Assembly: GCA_035048485.1 (NCBI GenBank)
Contig: CM068590.1
Coordinates: 13,128,494 to 13,192,493 of the forward strand
Direction of reading: 5' to 3'
Source: Pteria penguin
Taxonomy: Eukaryota; Mollusca; Bivalvia; Pterioida; Pteriidae
Length of the DNA: 64,000 nt
Under the pieces are notes generated by a model. The model searched no databases. It saw only the letters and a program-made list of their open reading frames with translations, and was not told the origin of the DNA. Numbering within the stretch: position 1 is the first letter of the stretch; every line of letters begins with the position of its first letter. This document shows, in pieces, positions 49,301-57,537 of this stretch. The translations under genes and the position numbers were made by a program.

Positions 49301-51867
49301 TTGCAGAATGGCCGCTGTAACAACCATTAAAATTTTGTGGACTTAAAAATCCTATATTTCCAGTAAATCTCAGTAAACTTTGTATTTTGGCACTATTCCC
49401 GGAGAATCGTATCAAAGATAGCTGTAAAACTGTTATTTATCCTAATGCTTATCTACCTATGGCCAGGTATATCGCCGACGGATACTACGCCATTACGACG
49501 CGGAAACACATTGCATTCTCACAGGTCTGTAAGCATACGTCACAAACAAAATCACTTACGGTTAAACCCCCTTTGGGAATCGTATAACTTAAACGATTTT
49601 GCTTTGCATCTAGTGAATCTATTTTATTGCCTGCGTTCTTTCATGAGGAAAGTCATTATAATATATGATTTAACATTTCAAAAATTCAATTCTGGGAACC
49701 TGTTAGACTTTCTATGCGCAATCTTACCTTACCTGAGTTGCCAAAAGCTCTAGAAACCATTAAAGAAATGCCTGTGGATACATTAATTGAGGCATTAAAT
49801 AACCTTGAACCAATTGAAAAAGAATTTGTATTTCCTAATTGGGCTTATGCATTTATTGCTTTAATATGGGTTTTTGTAGTTGGGCTTTTTATTTTTTTAT
49901 ATTGTAAGTACAGAAGTAAAGGTAAATTTTTGAGAGCCTGTTTTCGAAAGGGAAAGCACAAAAGTTCAACTGCTTCAATTGAGAATAATGATGCGAAAAA
50001 TTATTTATCTGATGCCTTATCTAATCATGAGTTAAGTGTATTAATAGATAAAGCTAAAGTCAACAATAGATTACTTAATGCCCCACCAATGTCATTAGAG
50101 CAACAGAGACAGGAAGTCAAGGATGGTCAAAACAAAAGTGCTATGTATCCAGTGCTGCAAGTTACGCCAGCCACGTCCTAAAAACGGGATAAAGTTACGA
50201 GGGTCGAGAGCGAGACGACGCTCTTTGCCCTAAGAAGATCTGAACTATGAACTTTTGCTATGAACTGATGTTGGGTCGAGAGCGAGACGACGCTCTTTGC
50301 CTTAGAAGACTTAACTTTGAAAGTGAATCATCGGTCGGGGATGAGACGACATCCCTTACCACTCTGCAATTTTGTGCTATTTAAAGATCGACATTCAACA
50401 TTCGGTCAGGGACGAGACGTCGTCCCTTGCCAGGAATTCAAACTGTGTTTAGGGTAACAAACACAGTACAGATCAACGACAGATTGGATGAAGAACAACC
50501 ATGAAGAGGATTCAGTTCAAATGTGGTGTACCAATTCGTTGTAGTGTTTTAATGGAGGGGACTGTGTTAATGGGTCATAATAATACCCGTCCCCCCTAAA
50601 AAGTACATATAGTACTTTGTGCAGTGATTATATTGTGTATTAATGGTGTTATTTATAATAATTGTATGCACTTGTAATTTCTTTATATATATGTATATAG
50701 ACAATGATTGCATTTCTCATGCTGCGACGACACCAGCAACCTTGGAGCAGACAGGGCCCGTCACTCCTTGGAGATGGGTATCGTAACATTATGAAGGACC
50801 ATACGCAGGACACATTTTCCATAGAAATCTACTCCGTATATTTCTAGTGGTTATGGGAGGAGTGTCAGATAGCCATCTTATACCGCTACCAGGATCCGCC
50901 TCGTAACGTGGATATGACCCGGTAAAGGGACAGACTGTTTATCTAAACACCGGAGCTACGACGTTACATTCTAAACCTACTCATTGAACTTTTCACCGGA
51001 GTCATCTCTACCTGGAGGGATATGAAAAACTTAAGAGGGACATGAAAAACTTATAAAAATCCAAGAAACTATACATGGGACTAATCACCGAAGTCACCGC
51101 CACTTAGAGGGACAAGATAACTTATAATTTAATAGATTTGTACTATGGTAGTAATAGTAAATGTCATCTCAAACTATGAAAACTAATAGATTTGTACTAT
51201 TGTGGTAATAAATAAATGTCATCCCAATTTAAGTACCGCTCGTAAAAAGAGAGGAGATTTCGTATAAAAGATTCAGCGGTCGTAAGGCCGGTCAGATCCC
51301 GACTTGGACCCAAACTGCGGCACTCGACCATCACGTAAGAAACTTTGACTTGGGGATCTCGCTCTCTATTGGCTCTATTTATTATCACATCTCTACAGAT
51401 AAAACTTATTGTTGTCATTTGTAAATTTACTTATTTCTTTAATTATAAACAATAGCTGTATAATTGATATTGGGTTTAGATTATTAAAAGTTAATCTATG
51501 AGATTCGTTGTTATTCATTGTTAGTTCACTTCACTTTTTAGTTGTTTCTTTTAACAAATGTTTAACCATCAGACTCTTTAAAGAACCTTGTGTTATCTAA
51601 CAACATGCATGAAAGATATATATATATTTCTATTTCTTCCTTAATTGTCCTATGTAGCTAGAGTAGCGAAACTGAAAGGCAGTCAAAACGAGAAAAAATA
51701 TGTACGTACCACACATCAGGCGGGTCTATGTTGAATTCCTCTTCACTACCACTGCTCGAAGTCGAACTACCATCACTCGACTCTCCTCCGGCTCCACAAT
51801 CAGATGAATCTTCGGGCTCAAGCTGATATGGAGCCACCACAAATGCTACTTCCTCCTCGTCCGACAT
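19146..51867 (-). CDS. P2X7-ballast-like zinc-binding protein, three exons, 178 aa
   Basis: Minus-strand join of 51867-51710, 42515-42297 and 19305-19146: 537 nt, 178 residues plus TGA, no stops. Junctions are GTACGT...CAG and GTATGT...CAG, both phase 2, completing Trp53 and Glu126. Residues 1-52 are acidic and Ser-rich and begin MSDEEEVAFVVAPYQLEPE. Then follow a Cys cluster (C54-x-C56-x2-C59, C68-x-C70-C71), CITEHEGF at 87-94, HVL at 102, the VYRYIAYRR block at 127-135, VIPACAV and a final YSGF. This order matches the cytoplasmic zinc-binding ballast of vertebrate P2X7 receptors and the stand-alone relatives, often named 'P2X purinoceptor 7-like', that are numerous in molluscs. No channel domain is present. 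Biochemical role is unknown; zinc binding is inferred from the cysteines. The introns are swollen by a satellite array and an LTR retrotransposon. Confidence 0.87.
19401..38585. repeat. 19.2-kb satellite array, about 55 units of 349 bp
   Basis: The phrase 'accttgtaatttagtgcacc' recurs every 348-350 bp from 19421 to 38271, which gives 54 periods. Units are AT-rich and highly alike, with a few diagnostic variants (cgcattt/cgttttt, gaagtat/gaagcat, ctaaagcactg/ctaaggcagtg, gaaccaaaacgacc/gacaccaaaccgacc). Multi-unit blocks repeat, so it has higher-order structure. The unit length is not a multiple of three, and no long frame stays open. The array lies inside intron 2 of the ballast-like gene. 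Confidence 0.95.
38586..39740. repeat. Segment A: 1.15-kb non-satellite block, first copy
   Basis: The satellite breaks off after 'gatgccctcgggg' and this block starts 'ataagggtaatacaatt'. It is repeated at 40519-41672. Within it, four degenerate ~60-64-bp units start at 38889, 38949, 39013 and 39077. No credible gene; the 61-codon frame at 38875 is not conserved as such in the second copy. Confidence 0.85.
39741..40518. repeat. Short satellite stretch between segments A and A'
   Basis: About 2.2 units of the 349-bp satellite, entered mid-unit at 'ttgatgactg' and leaving again after 'gatgccctcgggg'. Together with segment A it forms a 1.93-kb composite period. Confidence 0.9.
40519..41672. 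repeat. Segment A': second copy of the 1.15-kb block
   Basis: Near-identical to 38586-39740 with scattered substitutions. It ends at 'tcttcatcaggccaaaatt', after which the sequence is unique instead of re-entering the satellite. Confidence 0.85.
41673..42296. other. Unique AT-rich part of intron 2 of the ballast-like gene
   Basis: Very AT-rich with T-runs. No gene or element was recognised. Confidence 0.55.
42297..42515 (-). CDS. Exon 2 of the ballast-like gene (zinc-site core)
   Basis: The minus-strand acceptor CTTCTTGCAG is followed by G (completing Trp53), then CKCRNCSIMPSVRECLCC, the CITEHEGFHGNCL segment and RHVLEV, ending NEEPIHE at donor GTATGT (42296-42291). Eight Cys plus His residues form the likely metal site. 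Without splicing the frame would run a few more codons to a TAA with unrelated residues, which supports the donor call. Confidence 0.88.
42516..42926. repeat. 22-bp perfect inverted repeat including the exon-2 splice acceptor
   Basis: Plus-strand 42905-42926 is the exact reverse complement of 42516-42537. The latter, read on the gene's strand, is the last 22 nt of intron 1 ending in CTTCTTGCAG. The two arms are about 370 nt apart within intron 1, so the pre-mRNA could pair the splice acceptor with an upstream intronic sequence. Confidence 0.75.
42927..43703. other. Intron 1 of the ballast-like gene, between exon 2 and the LTR element
   Basis: Includes 'gaggtgagaccaggtgcc' near 43155 followed by 'gcgtctcctctcctg', which resembles a dispersed molluscan repeat, and a 'tgtccactggtca'-type short repeat near 43490-43560. 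No coding exon was recognised. Confidence 0.45.
43708..44447 (+). repeat. 5' LTR
   Basis: 740 bp, TGTAAGATAGCC...TATCTAACA. It contains a U3 direct repeat of about 50 bp ('aatagatttgtacta...aaatgtcat' twice, near 43976 and 44030) and TATAAAAG at 44108-44115. Confidence 0.93.
44108..44115 (+). promoter_or_regulatory. TATA box of the 5' LTR
   Basis: TATAAAAG is a full-match TATA element, present identically at 51263-51270 in the 3' LTR. It would place the U3/R boundary about 25-35 bp downstream. Confidence 0.65.
44464..44480 (+). promoter_or_regulatory. Candidate primer-binding site
   Basis: TGGCTGCCTTAGACC begins 17 nt after the LTR with the TGG expected to pair with a tRNA 3' CCA. I could not assign a tRNA, and the distance from the LTR is larger than usual, so this is weak. 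Confidence 0.25.
44604..45488 (+). pseudogene. gag: gag: capsid and two CCHC zinc knuckles, split by a stop
   Basis: The frame from ATG 44604 encodes a retrotransposon-type Gag capsid region (IRWEIETYRGEK, FREWIKDIEKYA, QVLLRNLKQRK). It stops at TAA 45225-45227. The same frame continues and contains two perfect C-x2-C-x4-H-x4-C knuckles, CSYCKRSNHSTANC and CYFCKKKGHIKRDC, before TAG at 45486. So one in-frame stop separates capsid from nucleocapsid. I infer a nonsense mutation, because programmed readthrough is not known at this place in Ty3/gypsy elements. Confidence 0.85.
45556..45809 (+). pseudogene. pro: Aspartic protease, frameshifted
   Basis: LVDTGAEVSLI carries the DTG active site of retropepsins. 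The frame hits TAG at 45736. In the next frame the sequence continues directly as the protease C-terminal half and linker into the RT frame (NVILGRDFL near 45820). A single missing A in the A-run at 45732-45736 would account for the shift. Confidence 0.82.
45810..47411 (+). pseudogene. pol: Reverse transcriptase and truncated RNase H
   Basis: One frame holds the protease end (GRDFL), an RT entry motif (SPWAFPLVIVSKKDGS), FRNLNKIT, KLDLESGYWQV, LPFGL and the palm motif, then the connection region and the start of RNase H (LYTDASDTCIGACL). Lesions are TAA 46575 at the Asp position after RMCV, TGA 46884 right after the palm motif, and the palm motif itself reading YLND instead of YLDD (AAT at 46869). 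The RNase H is cut off soon after TDAS: translation ends at 47409 and the remaining RNase H motifs are missing, indicating an internal deletion before the integrase linker. Confidence 0.9.
47513..49150 (+). CDS. int: Integrase, apparently intact frame
   Basis: This uninterrupted 545-codon frame has an HHCC zinc domain (H94, H99, C129, C132) and a catalytic core with D160 (GLDLSGPYP), D220 (TDNGTENV) and E256 (NAKVERFHR). The last two are exactly 35 residues apart (D-x35-E). It continues through the GPF-type region to an acidic, Arg-rich C-terminal tail ending in a Glu/Gln-rich stretch. It is in a different frame from RT, and the linker before it (about 47400-47570) switches frame, so it is not expressed as a normal Gag-Pol. 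The true N-terminus is uncertain. Confidence 0.9.
   Translation: MIPETLQVTQSTKLTEKPDVPEVRDVNMAQEQDKDESVAKLKTQIKLGDALSSDLKRFIVDDDVLYFVSNPDDDPVLRLYIPSHMREQVLKQYHDNMGHFGVERSFFNIKSKYYWPGLYKHLNEYIKKCVTCQTRNFTKVKAPLMATDIPPYAWAKVGLDLSGPYPTSLWGNKYIVAFVDLYSGYPEAFAVKDKTADTIVNLMINEIFPRYGSVLQLVTDNGTENVNQKMKDTLETLNIHHVTTSFYHPQGNAKVERFHRTLHDVMSKLLRDGHSVWDLYLNQTLAAIRFSISDSTKFSPFFLLYNRDVVLPLDTILKPRRKYLGEDEYKIALQIQHQAFRAVHRNLKKAKKTQTKYADRNAKDTPFKIGDPVFYRNFDRKNKFDVRWRPYFRIIEQTTPVSFKIKNQLTGSITKAHAEQLRMAHIEEWEVPQDAAGNIIRRAQYVVPPEDESSEAESMDSNPRPDHEGTLARMADRLRQERDNSEEEDDIPLKELRDRIRQRRSRQEEQEEEFASSPEEYVATNAWDEMNMEVDAIQTRVTSKI
49340..50181 (+). pseudogene. env-like membrane protein, 5'-truncated and stop-containing
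   Basis: A single frame after integrase encodes a Cys-containing ectodomain-like segment (from about 49340) and is interrupted by TAA 49585 and a TGA near 49669. It then runs 155 codons (49714-50181) with one strong membrane helix (about residues 44-64 of that part), a basic patch (KYRSKGKF) and a cytoplasmic tail of about 85 residues. This layout of a type I anchor and tail fits the third gene found in some invertebrate Ty3/gypsy lineages. No signal peptide or N-terminal half is present. Identification rests on position and topology; sequence origin is unresolved. Confidence 0.7.
50202..50431 (+). other. Four covarying stem-loops between env and the 3' LTR
   Basis: The four 28-nt units are at 50202-50229, 50274-50301, 50333-50360 and 50404-50431. 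Each begins GGTC, closes with a 6-bp stem around the loop AGACGA/T, and ends RCC. Stems are AGAGCG/CGCTCT (twice), GGGATG/CATCCC and GGGACG/CGTCCC. The outer T-G pair becomes T-A in the third. Sequence changes keep pairing, so selection on RNA structure is likely. Confidence 0.8.
50552..50563 (+). promoter_or_regulatory. Upstream polypurine-like tract
   Basis: AATGGAGGGGAC followed by TGTG resembles a PPT-LTR junction but lies 300 bp before the real 3' LTR. It may be a second plus-strand primer or coincidence. Confidence 0.3.
50853..50862 (+). promoter_or_regulatory. Polypurine tract of the retrotransposon
   Basis: ATGGGAGGAG directly abuts the first base of the 3' LTR (50863), as needed for plus-strand priming. 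Confidence 0.75.
50863..51602 (+). repeat. 3' LTR
   Basis: 740 bp, TGTCAGATAGCC...TATCTAACA, followed by the target duplication ACAT. TATAAAAG is at 51263-51270. It differs from the 5' LTR at nine positions counted by eye, clustered near both ends. Confidence 0.93.
51710..51867 (-). CDS. Exon 1 of the ballast-like gene (acidic N-terminus)
   Basis: ATG at 51867-51865 is chosen because MSDEEE...PYQLEPE is how stand-alone ballast proteins typically begin. An in-frame upstream ATG at 51978 exists but adds unrelated hydrophobic residues. The exon encodes a Ser/Glu/Asp-rich 52-residue segment and ends DPPDV plus TG, with donor GTACGT. The phase-2 TG is completed by the first G of exon 2 to give Trp53. 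Confidence 0.85.
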
Positions 51868-52840
51868 CTTTATATGATTATCGTAAAACGTTAAAACGTC
51901 AGGAAAGCCGAAAATAGATGACTCGTACAGTGTTGTAAAATATACTTTCACTTCGCAGTAGGACCATTCGTACGGCACTTCCGATAAATAACGCTTCTAA
52001 CGGCTATATTTCCCAAGGGCGGCAACTCTTGATCGTCGTATTACCTGTATTATTTCCTACCTGTCGTATGCACTAATGCATGTTTTTAAAAAATCATTCA
52101 TTTCGACATCCTTTTCTGAATGTTAAATACTACTTTAAAAATGCTTTGTTTTAATGTATAAGGTTTCTGTCCGTTGGACTTTAAGCTTGCAAAGAAGAGG
52201 AATTTTCGTCGCTTTTTAAACAAAGGTAGTTCAGATAAGTGAAAACAGCAATATACTAGTCATTTGAATCATAAAACATTTCATATATGATCTATTCAAT
52301 GTGAAGACATAACCCCGATCAGAAGCCATTAGTTGTGATAGACCTCTGAAAACATTCACTTGGGTTTATGCAAAACATTTACACAATATTGAAGCACATG
52401 CCATCATTTTCGTTAATAGCATCATCAATGTTTATTATAGTCATAGTGCTTTAATTTTCGTATGAACTATCTGTAAATCATGCATAATTACCCGGCCGTA
52501 TTTGAGGATCTCGCGACATTTTTCTCCTCACTACTGAACCCGCTGAGAAACGACAACGGCAAGAAAAATTGTTAAAACAACAAAAATTAATGTCCTTTAC
52601 ATGACTAAACTGACACGTGTGTGTTAAGAAAGGTTTCAGACACATTTTATATCATTGAGACTTTATTCGTTATTTGATTTTAATCCAATTTTATTCACGC
52701 GGTAAATATTCAATTTTTTTTTACAAGAAAACCGATACCATACCATATAGAGCAAAATAATCATATAACCTGTCGATATATATATTGTTTTTATATTGAA
52801 AGTCATTTTATAAACATCAAAGAAATAATGGTTGTTATTT
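51868..52840. other. Region upstream of the ballast-like gene
   Basis: Presumed promoter and intergenic DNA for the minus-strand gene. It is AT-rich, and no confident core promoter element was identified. Confidence 0.45.
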
Positions 52841-52844
52841 TAGT

Positions 52845-53450
52845 ACGAACTGAAGCAGTTATAAACACGTAAGGGGACATCTTGCAATGCAAATTTTCTG
52901 TGGCCGGGGGTCGCCATTTTGTTTTTGTTGTTTGTTTAGTTCTTTTTTTGCTTCTTTATAAGGAGTAAATCTTGTTCATATCACGTGAAGTGTGCACAAC
53001 AGGTACAGGAATTATTTTGTTTTATGATTTACCATCTGAACATTAAAATAAACATTAAATTGTTATTTACTACCTTCCTAGATGCATTGATTGCTCAGCC
53101 TTATAAGATAAATATAAACAACTCCTATAAAATGGCAACAAGTGCTGTTTAGAAAATAAAATAATAAATAAATAAAAATAATAAGTGCGGGGGGGGGGGG
53201 GGCACAGACACATTAACAAATTAAAGTTGCCATTTAAGTACGAATTGAAGAAGTTAACAACACGAAATTGGACATATTGCAATGCGAAATTTCTTTAGCC
53301 GCCTGAATCGCCATTTTCTTTTTACTTCTTTACATAGGAGGGAGTAAAACAGCTCATGCCACGTCAACAGTGCATTTAAGATAAAACATTATTTTGTTTG
53401 CTATTTACCATCTGAATTTTTAAATAAAAACAACATTGTTATTTACTGCC
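52845..53450. repeat. ~220-bp diverged direct duplication, period ~380 bp
   Basis: The block at about 52848-53070 ('acgaactgaag', 'ggacatcttgcaatgc', 'tcgccattttg', 'ttaccatctgaa', 'ttgttatttact') recurs in order at about 53228-53450 with many substitutions. A G-run (53188-53200) lies between them. Non-coding. Confidence 0.75.
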
Positions 53451-53950
53451 CATGAATGACAAAGACAGACGCTGGTGCTTCCCTTGGGGTGGTGAACAAA
53501 CAGTAGTAAAGGCAGGGGCATTGATTGCATATATCAACAACTCGTAAATGGCAACAAACGCTGTTTAAAATTAATAATTATTTCTATAAATAGAAATAAT
53601 TGTTTTTAAAAAGCAGGAAATGAAGGCGTCTCATTAAAAATCTTGGTTTTAAAAATATTTATATAATGATTAATGATACAATTTTGCCTCGATTTTGTTA
53701 GAAAGAAAAAGGAGAATATTATTTCTACACATCGATAGAATTAACAAAAAAAGAAAATAAGAAGTGCCCGTAGAATTTGAACTGAGGTGCGTCGGCAGGA
53801 AAAGACCAACTGCGTTATACGTCCCCGGGCGATATTCGACGGTTCAAAATCGAGGTATTGTAGAGCGTGGTCACCTAATTAGCATAACAAAAGAACGTGC
53901 ATCATATGCCGGACGAAGCGGCGAGTTTCCAGTCTCTGTGTATATATGTC
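53451..53950. other. Intergenic AT-rich stretch before the second Penelope-like fragment
   Basis: No recognised feature. An open frame at 53764-53958 has no known domain. Confidence 0.45.
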
Positions 53951-55021
53951 TCTGTTGATGACATTGAAACGAAATGGACAGCTGATAGAGAGAATCTGGA
54001 TGAATTAATTAATTTTGCCAACAAGTTTCATCCTTCCATAAAGTTCACGGTTGATATTTCTGACACCACTAATGTCTTCTCGGATACTAAATCCACCCTC
54101 CTGAACGGAAATATAACCTTTGATCTTTACACTAAGCCCACCGTTTCTCCCCTCTACTTGAGTCCCGATAGTTGTCATCCTCCCCATGTCTTCAAGGCAT
54201 CCCGAAAAGTCTACCCATTACAGTACGGCGAATATGATCGTATTGCACCAGGAGCTCGGAACTCAAACAGAGACCTTGCCACAGAGGCTACAATAGGAAC
54301 TCTGTCGAAAGAGCTATTTCCGATGCCAAGTCGATTGGTAGAACAAATTTGCTCGAATACAAGATCAATGACGCTGCACCGAGAATACCATTGGTCACCA
54401 CCTTGCATCCATCTCTACTAGGCCTATCCTCCATTCTACGTAAGCACTTCCCTACTCTCCACAAATCCAAGCGTATGGCTAAGGTCATTCCGTCGCCCCC
54501 TATGGTCGCCTACAGAAAGCCGAAAAGCATTAAAGATCATTTAGTCAGATCCAGGCTTGACAATCCACTACCTGTTGGTACAATCACAACCTGCAACAAC
54601 AAACGCTGCAAACTTTGTCCCCAGTCACAAACCACCTCTGCCTTCAGAAGCTCCATTACAGGACACGAATACAAAATTTTGGAAAAGCTCTCTTGCAAAT
54701 CCAAAAATGTGGTGTACTTAATAACATGCAAAGTGTGTAAGAAACAATATGTTGGGGAAACAGAAGATGCGCTTAACATGCGAGTAAATAACCACAGTTC
54801 GTCCATCTCTACTAAAAATGCATTTGCCTGTGGGTAAGCATTTTAACAAGGCTAACCACTGTTGGGAGGATATGATGATTGTGGCCATAGACCATAACAT
54901 TATGTGGACGACAAAAGAAAGAGTCGCCAAAGAAAACTTTTGGCAATTAACGATTAAGACAGTAGAACCTAATGGTCTTCACAAACTGATGAATGTCTAC
55001 CAAATGAACAAAAAATATTAA
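53951..55021 (+). pseudogene. Penelope-like element, 3' half: RT thumb, linker and GIY-YIG endonuclease
   Basis: Similarity starts abruptly at DDIETKWT (the RT palm DD, about 53957). It continues FANKFHPSIKFT, DLYTKPT, SCHPPH and the thumb region. After a frameshift near 54340 it reads PPMVAYRKPKS and HLVRSRL, a Cys cluster CNNKRCKLC, then the GIY-YIG endonuclease with NVVYLITC and KKQYVGETE. A second frameshift near 54830 leads to PVGKHFN, EDMMIVAIDH and RVAKENFW, ending at TAA 55019. The order is standard for endonuclease-bearing Penelope-like elements. The N-terminal RT half is absent (5' truncation). Confidence 0.88.
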
Positions 55022-55307
55022 ACACCTGTTGTTGACTTTGTGCTTACATCCCCTTCTTTTTTTATTATTATTGTTATTTTTTAAATCTATTTATTTATTT
55101 CTCTGTGTTTCCTCATTCTTTTTATACTTTCTCATTATACTTTCGACTCTCAGTATTCTCTTACTTCACTTAGTCAAATTACAACATGAATGGGTCAAGG
55201 CAAACCGCAACACTAGGTGTCGCCCTATTCTCCTATCACCACGATATCAGAATAAGGCCAGGTTATTTACATTTGGACAGCGAACTACTTACAAAATGTA
55301 GCTAACG
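55022..55307 (+). mobile_element. 3' UTR of the Penelope-like element, first part
   Basis: Pyrimidine-rich sequence after the endonuclease stop, interrupted at 55318 by the foldback element and resuming at 57101. Confidence 0.55.
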
Positions 55308-55318
55308 CCCGATATCAC
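55308..55318. repeat. 11-bp target-site duplication, left copy
   Basis: CCCGATATCAC matches 57101-57111 exactly and flanks the foldback element. Confidence 0.8.
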
Positions 55319-56636
55319 GGAAGGGTATAATGACATGAAAATATAAAGACATGAATGACATGAAAATAGGTTTTAGGGGTGTTAAAGTTTCAAAATGTAT
55401 TTTATGTGGTATTGTTTGTCATCTTATAATAGATATGGGTATAAGGAACAGAAATATCAACTTTTAGAAAAACTTTGTGCATTGTAGGGGTCACAGCACC
55501 TGTCACTGAAATGACATGAATAACGAAAAGGTATAATGACATGAAAACTAAAGACATGAAAATATATAAAACGGAGGTTAACAGTTAAATAATGCATTTT
55601 ATGAAAAATGTTTTGTCACTTTATGGTAAAAATGGATATAAGGAGCCGATCTATCGACTATTACCAACACTTTATACATTATATGGGCCACCGTGACAGC
55701 ACCCGTCACTGAAATGACATGAAACGGCGAAAAGGCATAATGATATGAAAATTAAAGACATGAAAATGTAAAAACGGGGAATAAAACGGCTGCCAAAAGA
55801 ATGCATTTTATGTGGTATGTCTAGTCATGTTATGGTTTGTAAGAGTATAATGAACCGATAAAGCAAGTTTTACGGAAAACACTCACACAAACACACATTT
55901 TAGGGGTCATAACCCCTATGAAATGACCAGAACGGAGAATGGGTATATGATATGAGAATCATTGTTAATTAAAATTATAGAATGCAACATTTATTGGTTG
56001 TCTTCGTGTGATGTATAAAAATATATATATTTATACAATACACATGGTTTATATGGGGGGAACGCAATAAATCAGGTTATAGTGACATGAAAATCGGTTT
56101 GTAAGAGAAGCGTACCACATACTAGCAGTAAAAATGTTTGTGGGCCTGCCAGTTGATGATGACAGAAGAGAGGTCAGCTTGCGAAAATTATCAAAGCGCA
56201 GTTCATAAATTATTCTTAACATCAAAACTTAATAAAGGTATAAATAAAAATTGTCTCAAAATTCTCAAGTTTTTATTCATATCCTTATATTTCACTTTAT
56301 TTCCAGTCATTCTATTCTTTCATGTCATTAAATCTTCGCTGAACATTTTATTCATGTCATTTCTTTTAAAAAGTAACTTGCGTGTGATTCATTTATATCT
56401 AACAAAGTCAATAAAATATTATAATGAATGTAATGATATACTACATTTTAAAACCATAAATTAGTTAGATGCTATATACCCCAATGAACTTTCGTATCTA
56501 TTCAATTTCATGTCATTCTTCAGACATCATTGTGACCTTTTATACATACTATAAGTACATAGCGGTACCATTCTCAGTGATTATTTTGTTTCTTAAAACA
56601 CATACATCGATAGTAAAAAAAAATATAAATAAATAA

Positions 56637-56673
<37 letters not shown>

Positions 56674-57100
56674 AGCAAAACTGGCATTCTTTGTGTTTTA
56701 AACACATTTCAGTGACGGGTGCTGTCACGGTGGCCCATATAATGTATAAAGTGTTGGTAATAGTCGATAGATCGGCTCCTTATATCCATTTTTACCATAA
56801 AGTGACAAAACATTCTTCATAAAATGCATTATTTAACTGTTAACCTCCGTTTTATATATTTTCATGTCTTTAGTTTTCATGTCATTATACCTTTTCGTTA
56901 TTCATGTCATTTCAGTGACAGGTTCTGCGATCCCTACAATGCACAAAGTTTTTCTAAAAGTTGATAGATCTGTTCCTTATACCCATACCTATTATAAGAT
57001 AACAAACAATACCACATAAAATACATTTTGAAACTTTAACACCCCTAAAACCTATTTTCATGTCATTCATGTCTTTATATTTTCATGTCATTATACCCCA
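55319..57100. mobile_element. Foldback/MULE-like non-autonomous element with 0.4-kb inverted arms
   Basis: The left arm (55319-55716) and right arm (56704-57100) are inverted copies that match at nearly every position. The left side also carries further ~205-bp tandem subunits starting near 55323, 55530, 55734 and 55941, each with GGTATAATGACATGAAAA-like cores. The middle contains an A-run (56639-56670). The 11-bp direct repeats outside suggest insertion into the Penelope 3' UTR. No transposase is encoded. Long TIRs and a 9-11-bp duplication fit Mutator-like or foldback elements; the superfamily is inferred. Confidence 0.85.
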
Positions 57101-57265
57101 CCCGATATCACCGCGTATTTAGAATAGTGCTTTGTATATAGCTTTCTTTTTTCATAATACTATTTATGTTGTTTTTTATATTGTTTTGTCCCGAGGAAGG
57201 GGCATAAATCCTCAAAAAATTTCACCATATTTTTTTTTAATTAGTGTCGTTTGTCGCTTACTTGT
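57101..57265 (+). mobile_element. 3' UTR of the Penelope-like element, resumed
   Basis: After the right target duplication comes 'gtcccgaggaaggggcataaatcctc', similar to the GAGGAAGG-type 3' tails seen in Penelope-like elements, running into the microsatellite. Confidence 0.5.
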
Positions 57266-57266
57266 G

Positions 57267-57536
<270 letters not shown>

Positions 57537-57537
<1 letters not shown>

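Larger units (their letters stand above)
43704..51606 (+). mobile_element. Ty3/gypsy LTR retrotransposon with env-like remnant, antisense in intron 1
   Basis: LTRs of 740 bp at 43708-44447 and 50863-51602 start TGT and end ACA. They are flanked by the 4-bp duplication ACAT (43704-43707, 51603-51606). By eye they differ at 9 positions, about 1.2%, so the insertion is fairly young. The internal order is gag, CCHC knuckles, protease, RT, RNase H, integrase and env-like, the Ty3/gypsy order. It lies antisense to the ballast-like gene, ending about 100 bp from the exon-1 donor. Stops in gag, RT and env, frameshifts between reading frames, deletions in RNase H and env, and an altered RT active site make it defective. 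Its age and the conserved intact integrase suggest recent activity of the family. Confidence 0.93.
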
